NCBI GenBank assembly: GCA_023416585.1
Contig: JAEZHM010000097.1
Coordinates: forward strand, 1-58,594
Source: Bacillota bacterium
GTDB taxonomy: Bacteria; Bacillota; Clostridia; Christensenellales; Aristaeellaceae
Length of the DNA stretch: 58,594 nucleotides
Reading direction: 5' to 3'
Part shown: positions 43,466-52,083 of the stretch, piece after piece
How the letters are laid out: every line of letters starts with the position of its first letter
How positions within the stretch are numbered: the stretch's first letter is position 1
Notes under the pieces: model-generated
What the model was told of the DNA's origin: nothing
What the model saw: only the letters and a program-made list of their open reading frames with translations
Databases searched by the model: none
Program-made: the position numbers and the translations under genes

Positions 43466-45034
43466 ATGACGTCTGTTCCGCGCACGTTCACAAACCCTAT
43501 CCTGCCCGGCTTCTATCCCGATCCGTCCATTTGCCGTGTCGGAGAGGACTTTTATCTTGCCACATCGACGTTCTCGTACTTTCCGGGGATACCGCTTTTC
43601 CATTCGCGCGATCTGGTTCACTGGGAGCAGCTGGGCCATGCACTCACACGGACATCGCAATTGGATCTTTCCGGGTGCGAGCATTCCCATGGCATTTTCG
43701 CACCGACGCTGCGCTATCACGAGGGCACGTTCTATCTGATCACCACGAACGTGGGCGGAATTGGAAACTTCTATGTGACTGCGTCGGACGTGGCAGGCCC
43801 GTGGAGCGACCCGGTCGTGCTGCCCACCGAGGGGATCGACCCAACGATCTTCTTTGACGGCGACGGAACGGCGTATTACCTTGGCACGCGCGGGAAGCGC
43901 AACGCTTCCTACTGGGGCGATAACGAGATCTATCTGCAGCGTTTGGATGTAAAGCGCGGGGAGGTTGTGGGGCCCTGCCATGCGCTCTGGGATGGCGCGG
44001 CGAAAAACGCCTTCTGGGCCGAAGGGCCTCACCTGTATAAAAAGGACGGTTATTACTATCTGTTAATCGCGGAAGGCGGTACCGGGCACGAGCATGCCGT
44101 TACTGTCGCGCGCAGCCGCGATCTTTTCGGCCCCTATGAGGCCTGCCCCAATAATCCCATCCTTACGCACCGGCATCTGGGCCGCAGGCACCCGATCGTC
44201 AACGTAGGCCATGGAGATTTTGTGGATACGCCTACGGGTGAGTGGTGGATCGTTGCGCTGGGTTCCCGCCCCTACGGCGGCTACTACCGCAACATGGGGC
44301 GGGAAACGTTTCTGGCGCCGGTAATCTGGGAGGATGGCTGGCCCGTTGTTTGTCCCGGCGCCGGGCAGGTGCGCACTGTCGAGGCTGCGCCAAACCTTGC
44401 CCCCGCCTTCATGCCCAAGCCTCCGGCGCGCGATTGCTTCCCCGGCGGGGAAATCGGCAGCCAATGGATAACGCTGCGCGCGCCAGCGGCCAGGTTTGCC
44501 ACACCGCGTGCAGGCGCGGCGGACGGTATCCGGCTTCGGTTGCTTCCCGAAACGCTTGCTAAGCGCGCGTCGCCCGCTTTCCTTGCCATGCGGCAGACGC
44601 ACATGAATTATGCTCTGACCGCGCGCTTTTCCTTTTCCCCAGCGTGTGATGGGGAAGGGGCGGGCCTTGCCTTGTTGCAAAGCGATCAATACCATCTGTG
44701 TCTTTTGCGCACCAGGGAGGATGGCGTGCACTGCGTTGCGCTCACGCGCGTTGAGAAGGGTATTGCCACCCGCGTGGCTATTGCGCCGTATACCGGGGAT
44801 ATAACATGCCTTCGCATCCACGCCGACGGGCAGCGCCTTTCCTTTTTTTATGGCCCGGAGGAGACCGCCCTGTCGTTGCTGCTTGACGGCGTGTCCGCCG
44901 CGTTTTTAAGCCCAGATGTGGCTGGGGGATTTGTGGGTACTTGCATGGGGCTGTACGCTGTTGGTAAGCAAGGGTATATGGATGTGGAGTTTGCCGAGAT
45001 AAGCAACGAAGATGCCCCAGGGCTTGAACTTTAA
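43466..45034 (+). CDS. GH43 beta-xylosidase / alpha-L-arabinofuranosidase
   Basis: A 522-residue GH43 enzyme. The propeller holds NPILPGFYPDPSI (base Asp), GIDPTIFFDGDG (pKa-modulating Asp) and FWAEGPHLYK (acid Glu). A C-terminal beta-sandwich of about 190 residues follows, as in the xylosidase subfamilies. The ATG at 43466 is chosen because AAAGGGA lies before it. There is no signal peptide. It releases xylose or arabinose from the non-reducing end of short chains and complements the two galactosidases. Confidence 0.92.
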   Translation: MTSVPRTFTNPILPGFYPDPSICRVGEDFYLATSTFSYFPGIPLFHSRDLVHWEQLGHALTRTSQLDLSGCEHSHGIFAPTLRYHEGTFYLITTNVGGIGNFYVTASDVAGPWSDPVVLPTEGIDPTIFFDGDGTAYYLGTRGKRNASYWGDNEIYLQRLDVKRGEVVGPCHALWDGAAKNAFWAEGPHLYKKDGYYYLLIAEGGTGHEHAVTVARSRDLFGPYEACPNNPILTHRHLGRRHPIVNVGHGDFVDTPTGEWWIVALGSRPYGGYYRNMGRETFLAPVIWEDGWPVVCPGAGQVRTVEAAPNLAPAFMPKPPARDCFPGGEIGSQWITLRAPAARFATPRAGAADGIRLRLLPETLAKRASPAFLAMRQTHMNYALTARFSFSPACDGEGAGLALLQSDQYHLCLLRTREDGVHCVALTRVEKGIATRVAIAPYTGDITCLRIHADGQRLSFFYGPEETALSLLLDGVSAAFLSPDVAGGFVGTCMGLYAVGKQGYMDVEFAEISNEDAPGLEL

Positions 45035-45195
45035 GAACCGGTGATGTAAGCCGGATATACATAAAGGCCATTTTACCTGAGGCCAGCGCATTGGATGAAA
45101 AATTCACCTTTGCCCGGCTCCCAGGCATATTCATGTTACAGTGCACGGGTCGGGTTTTGACAAAGACCATTGGCTGAGGGCACGACGGAGGTTAT

Positions 45196-46440
45196 ATGGG
45201 GAAGAAACGTGCGGCGCCTTTTACAAGTGCCGAACGCAAAACGCTATTGGGTTGTGTTATCGCATATGGCGGCGCGTATATAGGCCGCCACAATATCGCC
45301 ATGCTGCTCACCTCGCTGCGGGATGAATTCATCCTGACGCCGGCACAGGCGGGGCTTGTTGTTTCCTTATTTGCACTGACGTACGCAGCCGGCCAGTTGA
45401 TCAACGGCAGCATCGTGGACAGAATCAACCCCCGGCGGTACCTGCTCCTTGGGCTGGCCGGCTCGGCTTTGTGCAACCTTCTGCTCTGGTTGTCCAGCTC
45501 CTATGCGATGGTGCTGACGGCCTGGTGCTTAAACGGTGCGGCGCAGTCCATGCTCTGGGCGCCGGTGGTCCGTATCTCTTCATTGAATTTTACAAAAGAA
45601 AAGCACGCCCGGGTTTCCTTTATCCTCTCTGTCACAATGCCAATCGCCAATATGCTGGCCTGGACGATCGCGGGTCAGATGAGCGCCGCCGGACATTGGC
45701 GCATGGGCGCCTTCCTGCCTGCTGTGATTATGCTGCTTGCCATGCTTGCAAGCATGGCGCTTCTTAATGACTGCAAGTTAAGCGCCGCGGAAACCCATGT
45801 AAAGAAAAAGAAGGACGTCATGAGCTTTGGATCCCTGATGTTTCCAACCGGGCTGGCCCTGCTGGTCTGTGGCTGCGTGGGCATAGGCTTTGTTCGGGAT
45901 AGCATTATGAACTGGGGCCCTACCATGCTCAGTGAGATGACCAGCTTTTCCGCCGCAACAGCCTCACGCATATCTCTGATCGTGCCAATGCTTGGTGTGC
46001 TGGGGATTGCTTTTGGCAGGGGCACTTTCTCGCTTATGCGGGGCAACCCCTACCATACACTGTCCGTAATGGCGCTTGCAGCGGCGGGATGGGCCTTGGG
46101 ACTTATTGCGCTTGGATCCGGGCAGGCGCTTTTGTTCGCGCTGATGCTTAGCCTTCTGTACGCGTTTTTGCAAGGGGCTAACCCAATGATTTCCTCGCTG
46201 ATCCCCATGATGTATGATCAAGTGGGGCGTGTAGGCACTGTAGCCGGGATTGTCGATTGCGCGTTTTACGTAGGTTCCAGCCTCTCCGGGGTGCTGACCG
46301 GGGTCATTTCCATGCAGGCCGGATGGTCAACGGTGATCAATACATGGTGGATCTGCTGCTTGATAGTTGCGCTGCTGGCCTATGCCAGCGGCAAGAAATT
46401 TTACGCCCGTGGCTTGCCGCAAAAGGAAGCGCAGCTATGA
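45196..46440 (+). CDS. MFS transporter (OPA/ACS-like)
   Basis: A 414-residue transporter with 12 predicted helices. IVDRINPRRYLLLG is the loop 2-3 motif of the major facilitator superfamily. The central loop is lysine-rich (ETHVKKKKDVM). The start MGKKRAAPFT has a GGAGG upstream. It follows the GH43 gene by 160 bases and ends the locus, so it may take up or export a monosaccharide or organic anion. The substrate cannot be told from sequence. Confidence 0.85.
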   Translation: MGKKRAAPFTSAERKTLLGCVIAYGGAYIGRHNIAMLLTSLRDEFILTPAQAGLVVSLFALTYAAGQLINGSIVDRINPRRYLLLGLAGSALCNLLLWLSSSYAMVLTAWCLNGAAQSMLWAPVVRISSLNFTKEKHARVSFILSVTMPIANMLAWTIAGQMSAAGHWRMGAFLPAVIMLLAMLASMALLNDCKLSAAETHVKKKKDVMSFGSLMFPTGLALLVCGCVGIGFVRDSIMNWGPTMLSEMTSFSAATASRISLIVPMLGVLGIAFGRGTFSLMRGNPYHTLSVMALAAAGWALGLIALGSGQALLFALMLSLLYAFLQGANPMISSLIPMMYDQVGRVGTVAGIVDCAFYVGSSLSGVLTGVISMQAGWSTVINTWWICCLIVALLAYASGKKFYARGLPQKEAQL

Positions 46441-46516
46441 AAGAACATGATATAGGGTCAAAATCGAGCTTGTACAAAATCCTGGCTCTTAAGACAAGGA
46501 TGATGCGAGTATCATG

Positions 46517-46657
46517 GACGGCGTAGCCTTTGATAATGTACCGTTTCAGTACATCGTTAGCCCAGCGCCGAAATTCCACACCACGTTTGGATTTTACGCG
46601 ATACCCTACAGAGATGATGACATCAAGATTATAGTATTCGGTTCGATAAGTTTTCCC
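46517..46657 (-). pseudogene. RhuM-family gene, middle fragment
   Basis: The minus strand encodes GKTYRTEYYNLDVIISVGYR, then VEFRRWANDVLKRYIIKGYAV, the hallmark of the RhuM (virulence/phage-associated) family, and then loses similarity. The beginning of the same gene lies at 48733-48951. The rest of the C-terminus is missing at the edge of the MFS gene. Confidence 0.8.
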
Positions 46658-46668
46658 CAAAGCATTAT

Positions 46669-46716
46669 AAAAGAGTGCCAAAAATCCCGTAAATTCAAGG
46701 ATTTTGGCACTCTTTT
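46669..46716. terminator. Long hairpin with A/T flanks
   Basis: AAAAGAGTGCCAAAAATCC (46669-46687) pairs with GGATTTTGGCACTCTTTT (46699-46716) with one bulged A. It can act as a terminator in either direction or as the end of the inserted segment. Confidence 0.7.
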
Positions 46717-46735
46717 ATGTGTGATTGTGGCTTAT

Positions 46736-46789
46736 TTGTCGCTTAAATCTGCAACATGTCGCTCAACGGTTCTGCACGATAAGCGACAA
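46736..46789. repeat. 10-bp inverted repeat TTGTCGCTTA
   Basis: TTGTCGCTTA (46736-46745) and TAAGCGACAA (46780-46789) flank 34 bases that contain a further GTCGCTCAA copy. It lies within the segment that interrupts the RhuM gene. Confidence 0.6.
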
Positions 46790-46856
46790 CGGGCGCTGGT
46801 AGAGGGCATAAGATAAGGACGCAAGCGATTAAGCCTGCGCCCTGAATGGGATGGGT

Positions 46857-48338
46857 TTATTCGATGGGTAGCAACAGGAACAGCCCTGCCTTGTTCGTGT
46901 CAAAGGTCAGTTCGCCGTTTTCATAGGTGAAAACGATTTCCGTCCATACCTCCGTGCGCTCGGCGGTTTCGGTCTCTTCGGTCACGTCCACGCGCACAAG
47001 GTGGAATGCGTCTGCCAGTTCCAGCGGAATGGTCACGCGCACAAAGCCTGTATAGGGATCAATCTGTGTGGCAAACTCATGGGCAACGGTCAGGGCGTAC
47101 AGCACACCGTCAAAAGGCAGTTCCAGTCCGCGCACGATCAATTCGCCCCTGCCGGGGATGGCGTTTTTGTCCACAAGCTTGATTGTTGCCCTTTCAAAGG
47201 CCAGCAGTTGCTTTTCGCCCAGCTTGCCGCAGACGCGACAGATATCTAAAATATTGTCGCCCACATTTACAGTATACGCCGCGCATTCTGTCGTGCTGAT
47301 ATACTTGCAGCCGTATCTGCGGCAGGACGCGCTGTGCGTACCGTTGCCATTATCCGTCCACAAGTCGTACCAATGGGCAAGGGCAGAAGTATAACTGTCC
47401 GTGTAGGTATCACCGCAGGTGGCGCATACATGGGTGGTATAACCCCGGCGATGGCAAATGGGTTTGGTGACGGTCGCCTGATAGCTATGACCAAATGCAG
47501 GATTCAGCACGGCATTGCAGCCGCTGCGGGCGCAGATTTCATCCGTCGTGCAGGTGGCGTCCGCGCCGCTATCATCATGCCCCAGCGCCGCTTTCTCAAC
47601 GTAGGTGGTGTAGTCGCAGCGGGAGCAAGTGACGTAAGCATCCCAGCCGATGGCCGTACAGGAGGGAGCCTTGGCGGTATGGCTCACTTCATCATGCCCC
47701 AGCGCCGCTTTTTCAACATAGGTGGTGTAGTCGCAGCGGGTGCAAGTGACGTAAGCATCCCAGCCGATGGCGGTACATGTCGGAGCCTTGGCGGTATGGC
47801 TCACTTCATCATGCCCCAGCATGTCGCCGTACTCTTCGCCGCAGCGTCCGCAAACAGCCTTGCCGGTACAGGTCGCGGCTTTGCCGGTGTAGCTTGTGCC
47901 GGTTACGGTGTGGTCATGCCCCAGTGGTACGCCATAGCTGCTGGAACAGCGGGCACAATAGCCGACAGAGGTACAGGTGATTGGGGTGCTGCCGGATATA
48001 GCACAAGCCGTATCATGTCCCAGCGCTTTCTGCATCAAATGATTGCATACTGCGCATATCTTGTGGCTGGTGCAGGTGGCTTCCATCGTGGCGGAGTGAA
48101 CTTCTTTATAACCAAAATCAGCACTTCTTCTACAAGCAGTGCATTCATATGCGGGCCAATGATATGTATCGTCGCGCCACATAAAATCCACAATTATATA
48201 TGTGGTATAACCATTAATCTTGTCACAATAAATATAATAATATCTCTCCGGAAAATCTGCATATGCAACCATCGGCAACAACGCCAACAGCGCAGCACAA
48301 AAAAACACAAACAACCATTTCTTGTAGCGGGGGGGCAT
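46857..48338 (-). CDS. Secreted cysteine-repeat surface protein
   Basis: A 493-residue exported protein: a signal peptide ending near VAYA, about eight modules of 35-40 residues with a CxxC pair and a closing LGHD, and a final beta-rich domain of about 120 residues (GELIVRGLELPFDGVLYAL...). The two central modules (HTAKAPTCTAIGWDAYVTC...) are tandem copies of 117 bp. Similar cysteine modules occur in large surface proteins of gut Firmicutes; metal or disulfide roles are possible. AAAGGGGG precedes the start at some distance. It sits inside a broken RhuM gene. Confidence 0.75.
   Translation of the reverse strand: MPPRYKKWLFVFFCAALLALLPMVAYADFPERYYYIYCDKINGYTTYIIVDFMWRDDTYHWPAYECTACRRSADFGYKEVHSATMEATCTSHKICAVCNHLMQKALGHDTACAISGSTPITCTSVGYCARCSSSYGVPLGHDHTVTGTSYTGKAATCTGKAVCGRCGEEYGDMLGHDEVSHTAKAPTCTAIGWDAYVTCTRCDYTTYVEKAALGHDEVSHTAKAPSCTAIGWDAYVTCSRCDYTTYVEKAALGHDDSGADATCTTDEICARSGCNAVLNPAFGHSYQATVTKPICHRRGYTTHVCATCGDTYTDSYTSALAHWYDLWTDNGNGTHSASCRRYGCKYISTTECAAYTVNVGDNILDICRVCGKLGEKQLLAFERATIKLVDKNAIPGRGELIVRGLELPFDGVLYALTVAHEFATQIDPYTGFVRVTIPLELADAFHLVRVDVTEETETAERTEVWTEIVFTYENGELTFDTNKAGLFLLLPIE
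47574..47807. repeat. Two tandem 117-bp coding repeats
   Basis: The wording ATCATGCCCC recurs at 47574, 47691 and 47808. The two full units between are nearly identical, which suggests recent duplication. Confidence 0.8.
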
Positions 48339-48411
48339 GGTGTTGTCAACCCCCTTTGAGCATTTTTAACCTATTTTAATTATACGGGCAAGAGGCGAGA
48401 AAGTCAAGAAA

Positions 48412-48735
48412 TCAACGCCTTTTCGCATACAATTTTAGTTCATATCTATACCCTTCATAGTTATCCACCCGGCTTATATCGTACAAAGCTCCTTTGTAGC
48501 GTATCACATGGGTAGTATTCAGCCCTGCAAGGTGATTGACAATGAACAGCACTTCTTCAACCGCCATTAGCGCGGATGCGGCGAAAATCTCTTTGGCGAA
48601 CAGATGGCGGAAGTACGCCCATACGGGCGGGCAGACCGCCGTCAGCGTCCGCTCGGTAAAGCCGTTTTCGGTTATAGTGTGCTTTACCGCCAGAATCTCA
48701 ATTTTCTTGTCCTTCAGCTTCATCAGATCGCCCAT
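48412..48735 (-). pseudogene. Phage head-closure (head-tail joining) protein fragment
   Basis: The minus-strand frame MKLKDKKIEILAVKHTITEN ends with VIRYKGALYDISRVDNYEGY and LKLYAKRR, which resembles phage head-tail joining proteins. About 107 residues are present, close to full size. The open frame continues upstream into the RhuM remnant only by chance. No other head or tail genes are near, so this is a stray phage piece. Confidence 0.65.
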
Positions 48736-48951
48736 CAGCAGCAGTTGTCGCAAATTTTGCGACAACTGAATCGCCATCTATTTCGTCTCACAATGCGTTT
48801 TTAATGTGCTTACCGATGGTCTTTATATCCCTGTCAAAAGCGTGGCCATTTCATTGCGATTCAGCCATACGTTTTCATTTTCAACATTCACTGGTAAGAC
48901 CACTTGGCTATCCTCTGTTTGAAAAAGGGCTATTTCATTGCTGCTTCTCAT
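48733..48951 (-). pseudogene. RhuM-family gene, N-terminal fragment
   Basis: From ATG 48951 (AAAGGAG upstream) the frame reads MRSSNEIALFQTEDSQVVLP and ENVWLNRNEMATLL, then stops at 48823. Adding one T to the TTTT run restores FDRDIKTIGKHIKNAL, a TGA, then DEIDGDSVVAKFATTAADG. This is the start of a RhuM protein with one frameshift and one nonsense codon. It breaks off at a GGG where the fragment at 46657 would continue with GKTYRTEYYNLD. Confidence 0.75.
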
Positions 48952-48999
48952 AAGTATTCTCCTTTATCGGCTGCAAATACAGACATCAAAATTTCCTAA

Positions 49000-49911
49000 T
49001 TACATTCCCGGCACATAGGTATCCCGGAACTGTTTGGGGGATTTGCCTTTATACCGCTTGAACATTTTGCTGAAGTAAAAGGCGTCGTAAAAGCCGGTTT
49101 CATTTGCGATTTCAGAAAGGGACAAATCCGTTTCGCGCAAAAGCCTTTCCGCTTGATGGATACGCAGCATCATCTGATACGCTTTGACGGTCATGCCGGT
49201 TTTTTTCTTGAACAGCATGCCTATGTATTTGCTGGTGAACCCCGTTTCCTTTTCCAGGTCGGCGGAGGTGATGCTGCTTTGGTAATGGCGCGCAAGGTAT
49301 GCAATCACCGCCTGAACGCGGCTGTCCGCACTCAAAGCATCCGACTTGCGGTTATTCAGGTCAATGCTTTGCAAAAGGATGTCAAAAAGGGCCAGGCTTG
49401 ACTGTATGATCTCCGCCGAAAGGAACAGACGGATGAGCTTTGCGATTTGCTTTTCCAGTTCATTGTTCGGTGGCAGCCTCAAAAGCTTGGGGATGGTTAC
49501 ATAGCCTGAGTAAACATCGGGGCTTATGCTGTAGCGCCCGCCAGGCGCAGCAGGGCTTTCAAACTGCGCCATATCCTTTGACGGCTCGTTTAAGTAAAAG
49601 TGCACGTAATACCAGGCGGTGCCGGTTTCAAACATCTTTTCGCCCCAGTGGTGAATACCGCTTTTCAAAAAGAATAAAGTGCCCGGCGTAAGGTCGTATG
49701 CGGTACCGTCCTCCATGATCTCCATGCGGCCTTTTATGATATAGATCAGCACGTTGAACGGGGCCGTCCTGTCCCGGTGCAGTACAGGCTTTATGGCCAG
49801 CCCGAAATCGGCCTCGCCAACAAGGGGCAGGGTATTGCAGGCAATGCGTATAGGATGATTTGGCGCGGCAAGACCGGAAAACGCAGGGGGGGAAGCGGCT
49901 GGAGGGGTCAT
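49000..49911 (-). CDS. AraC-family transcriptional regulator with cupin domain
   Basis: A 303-residue regulator. The N-terminal cupin-like domain (LIYIIKGRMEIMEDGTAYDLTPGTLFFLKSG) binds a small effector, probably a sugar. The C-terminal 100 residues hold two helix-turn-helix motifs (SADLEKETGFTSKYIGMLFK and LSEIANETGFYDAFYFSKMF). AAAGGAGC before the ATG at 49911 fixes the start; the longer open frame upstream has no ribosome site. No enzyme gene lies directly next to it, so the target is unknown. Confidence 0.9.
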   Translation of the reverse strand: MTPPAASPPAFSGLAAPNHPIRIACNTLPLVGEADFGLAIKPVLHRDRTAPFNVLIYIIKGRMEIMEDGTAYDLTPGTLFFLKSGIHHWGEKMFETGTAWYYVHFYLNEPSKDMAQFESPAAPGGRYSISPDVYSGYVTIPKLLRLPPNNELEKQIAKLIRLFLSAEIIQSSLALFDILLQSIDLNNRKSDALSADSRVQAVIAYLARHYQSSITSADLEKETGFTSKYIGMLFKKKTGMTVKAYQMMLRIHQAERLLRETDLSLSEIANETGFYDAFYFSKMFKRYKGKSPKQFRDTYVPGM

Positions 49912-49964
49912 GAGAATCGTGCTCCTTTTACGTTGATGCAACATGATTGGATAAAGATGGAGGC

Positions 49965-50057
49965 TTAAGACAAAGGAGGCAGGGGGAGACCTGTGACGCT
50001 GAAGCGTATCCATAAAACGGTAGTGACGACAGCCACAAAAAGGGCTTTGCGCTTCAT
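49965..50057 (-). CDS. Possible 30-residue membrane peptide
   Basis: The ORF MKRKALFVAVVTTVLWIRFS continues to LPPLS and has AAAGGAT before the ATG. It looks like a signal peptide or single helix. It lies between the AraC and GNAT genes and may be a remnant of a larger membrane protein gene. Confidence 0.3.
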   Translation of the reverse strand: MKRKALFVAVVTTVLWIRFSVTGLPLPPLS

Positions 50058-50090
50058 ACAGTGATCCTTTCATACTAAAAATAAACATAC

Positions 50091-50118
50091 TTGATTTATT
50101 TGCCATAATGTGTATAAT
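50091..50118 (+). promoter_or_regulatory. Promoter of the GNAT gene
   Basis: TTGATT (50091-50096), a 16-bp spacer and TATAAT (50113-50118). Confidence 0.75.
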
Positions 50119-50180
50119 ATAAGAAGTTTTGTATTTTTCTGATATCAAAAAATATGAATCGTACAAAAGAAGGCTGAATC

Positions 50181-50741
50181 ATGCTTGCAGGCAAGGAAAT
50201 ATCGCCAAGCAATATATCCTTTGAGGAGATATTCTTTTACGACCTTTCCTCCTTCCTGTTTGAACGTTTTAACCGCCATCAGGAGGTGAACTTTTGCTGG
50301 AGGAAAAAGGACGGAAAATGGTTCTTGCAAAAAGCGCCCTCCACCGAGGAATGGAATAAGGACGATATCGTATCCCTTGTGGACAGATTGACGTATACAT
50401 TAAGGTCCGGCGGCATCATGCTGGGCGCTTTCATCAACCAATATCTGGCCGGCTTTGCAACGATTGAGTTTGAAAGCTTTGGCCCCGATTATGAATACAT
50501 TCAGATGTCTAACCTTTATGTTTCCTATGGCCAACGAAGAAAAGGCATCGGCAGAACGCTGTTTGCCATGGCGTGCAATGCCGCAAAAAGGATGGGTGCA
50601 AGGAAGCTGTACATATCGGCCCATTCCGCGGAGGAGACGCAGGCGTTTTTCAAAGCGATGCAGTGCGTGGAAGCCATGTATTGCAATAGGGAATTGTCTG
50701 CTTCCAACCCTTGCGAGCGCCAGCTGGAATATCTTCTATAG
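50181..50741 (+). CDS. GNAT-family N-acetyltransferase
   Basis: A 186-residue acetyltransferase. MSNLYVSYGQRRKGIGRTLF contains the acetyl-CoA pyrophosphate loop (QRRKGIG), and KLYISAHSAEETQAFFKAMQ the last core strand and helix. The N-terminal 80 residues contain a tryptophan-rich part (FCWRKKDGKWFLQ). The acceptor is unknown. AGAAGG precedes the ATG. It is followed after 70 bases by a membrane protein gene on the same strand. Confidence 0.85.
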   Translation: MLAGKEISPSNISFEEIFFYDLSSFLFERFNRHQEVNFCWRKKDGKWFLQKAPSTEEWNKDDIVSLVDRLTYTLRSGGIMLGAFINQYLAGFATIEFESFGPDYEYIQMSNLYVSYGQRRKGIGRTLFAMACNAAKRMGARKLYISAHSAEETQAFFKAMQCVEAMYCNRELSASNPCERQLEYLL

Positions 50742-50811
50742 CGCTTGCCTTGCACAAAGAATGAATCTTTGATCATTCCGCCATATTATGCAAGTGGCAT
50801 AATGAGGTGTT

Positions 50812-51321
50812 ATGATGATCCTATTGTTCATAGCAGTGCTGTTCGCCCTTTATAAGAGCGGGCACTTACGAAACTGGGAATCCTATTATCCTACGGTTCT
50901 GCTGCTGATGATCGGCGATCTCGCGTACAATTTCATTACGTACAAACATCCCTTTTGGCACTACAAATCAGCAATCATCCAAAGCAATACGATATTGGAC
51001 CTTATGCATGTAGTCATTTCCTTTCCCTGCATCGTCATTTTGTTTCTGGGCTATATGCCCAATGGCTTGTGGAAGAGGGTGGTATATATCGTGCTCACAT
51101 CCGCCCTGTACACAGCCATTGAATACGTCATGTACCTGGCGGGAAAATTTGAATATCTCAACGGCTGGAATACGCTGTATTCATTCTTCTTTGATATTTG
51201 CCTGTATTCCATTGTCATGATCCATTACATAAGGCCTTTGATAGCCTGGCTGTGCATCTTTATCATCGTACCGCTGTTTCTTTGGATCGTTCAATTTCCT
51301 TTGAACCTGTTGATGGATTAG
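50812..51321 (+). CDS. CBO0543-family membrane protein
   Basis: A 169-residue integral membrane protein with five predicted helices (LLLMIGDLAYNFITYKHPFW; VVISFPCIVILFLGYMPNG). The pattern matches the CBO0543 family found in spore formers, of unknown role. GAGGTG lies before two adjacent ATG codons; the second, at 50815, is also possible. It converges with the ImmA-like gene. Confidence 0.8.
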   Translation: MMILLFIAVLFALYKSGHLRNWESYYPTVLLLMIGDLAYNFITYKHPFWHYKSAIIQSNTILDLMHVVISFPCIVILFLGYMPNGLWKRVVYIVLTSALYTAIEYVMYLAGKFEYLNGWNTLYSFFFDICLYSIVMIHYIRPLIAWLCIFIIVPLFLWIVQFPLNLLMD

Positions 51322-51349
51322 GATATTCACTTTGGAATAAAGCTTCCTC

Positions 51350-51571
51350 TTACAAGGAGTCTTCAATGGTATCCACCGGATCATCCCGGTCAAAATCATT
51401 CCTTTTCACATGCTCAAGCTCATGCTTTAGGGCCTTTTCCTGCTCTTTTGCGTCCAGGCAGGAGTTGACTACAATGCATACATGGCCGCTTTTCATGCGC
51501 CTTGCGAACGCGCGGATGGTGCCGGGCAGCGGCAGGGCGGTTACCCTGATGTCATCAGGGATTGTTGTCAT
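51350..51571 (-). CDS. ImmA/IrrE-like short metallopeptidase
   Basis: A 73-residue protein with HELEH at about 50-54, the zinc motif of ImmA-type anti-repressor peptidases, which cleave the partner repressor after DNA damage. It is shorter than usual and begins inside the end of the XRE gene (17-base overlap), as ImmR-ImmA pairs often do. VTALPLPGTIRAFARRMKSG fits the first strands of the domain. It is probably a minimal or degenerate copy. Confidence 0.7.
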   Translation of the reverse strand: MTTIPDDIRVTALPLPGTIRAFARRMKSGHVCIVVNSCLDAKEQEKALKHELEHVKRNDFDRDDPVDTIEDSL

Positions 51572-51920
51572 CTTCTTGGTCCATCCTCTCAACCATTTTT
51601 AGTATAATTTCCAAATCCTCCGGCGTGAGCTTTGCCGACCTGGAAAACAGGATGGCAAGCTTTTTGTTTTTGTGGAAGGCATCCACGATCTCATCCACTT
51701 CGCTTTTTCCTGATACGGGCGTCATAAAATCCTGGTAGAGAAAGTTGGCGTCTACATTCAGTACACGCATCAAAGCATACAGGATCTCATCCTTTGGCGA
51801 AGAGTAATCGCTTTCGTAATTGCCGATCGCGCCGGCTGAAACACCTACTTCCTTTGCCAATTGCGCCTGGCTTAGCCCTGCGTTAAGCCGCGCCTGCCTG
51901 ATTCTGCTTCCAATGCTCAT
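51555..51920 (-). CDS. XRE/CI-type repressor of the phage-like module
   Basis: A 121-residue repressor. The N-terminal helix-turn-helix is LSQAQLAKEVGVSAGAIGNYES. The remaining 60 residues (FHKNKKLAILFSRSAKLTPE...) should dimerise the protein and offer a cleavage target for the ImmA-like partner. The ATG at 51920 is chosen because an AGGCAGGGT site precedes it. It faces a Cro-like gene across 160 bases with shared operators. Confidence 0.88.
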   Translation of the reverse strand: MSIGSRIRQARLNAGLSQAQLAKEVGVSAGAIGNYESDYSSPKDEILYALMRVLNVDANFLYQDFMTPVSGKSEVDEIVDAFHKNKKLAILFSRSAKLTPEDLEIILKMVERMDQEDDNNP

Positions 51921-51951
51921 TTGTGACCCTGCCTTCATATCATATATTCAA

Positions 51952-52065
51952 ACAATATCATAGTTTTCTTGTACAGTCAAGAAATTTACTCAAGGAATTT
52001 GAGAAAAAGGGGTTGACTACACAAGAAACCTGTAGTATCATGGGCATGTACTCAAGAATCTTGAG
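51952..52065. promoter_or_regulatory. Divergent promoters with three related operators
   Basis: Minus promoter: TTGACT (51975-51980), 17 bp, TATTGT (51952-51957). Plus promoter: TTGACT (52013-52018), 17 bp, TATCAT (52036-52041). Operators: TTCTTGTACAGTCAAGAA (51966-51983), CTCAAGGAATTTGAG (51989-52003) and CTCAAGAATCTTGAG (52051-52065), all inverted repeats with a CAAG/CTTG-type half. Confidence 0.85.
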
Positions 52066-52083
52066 TGTTAAGGAGGATGCGGA

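Noticed and set aside
46337..46516. Continuation of the RhuM fragment frame into the MFS gene
   Set aside because: After KGYAV the translation no longer resembles RhuM and the frame is antisense to the MFS gene.
47334..48359. Long plus-strand reading frame (341 codons) opposite the cysteine-repeat protein
   Set aside because: It is antisense to a gene with signal peptide and repeats; its own composition is an isoleucine/alanine-rich mirror of the repeat and it has no ribosome site.
49912..50166. N-terminal extension of the AraC regulator
   Set aside because: The open frame continues, but only the ATG at 49911 has a ribosome site (AAAGGAGC) and the extra part is not like the family.
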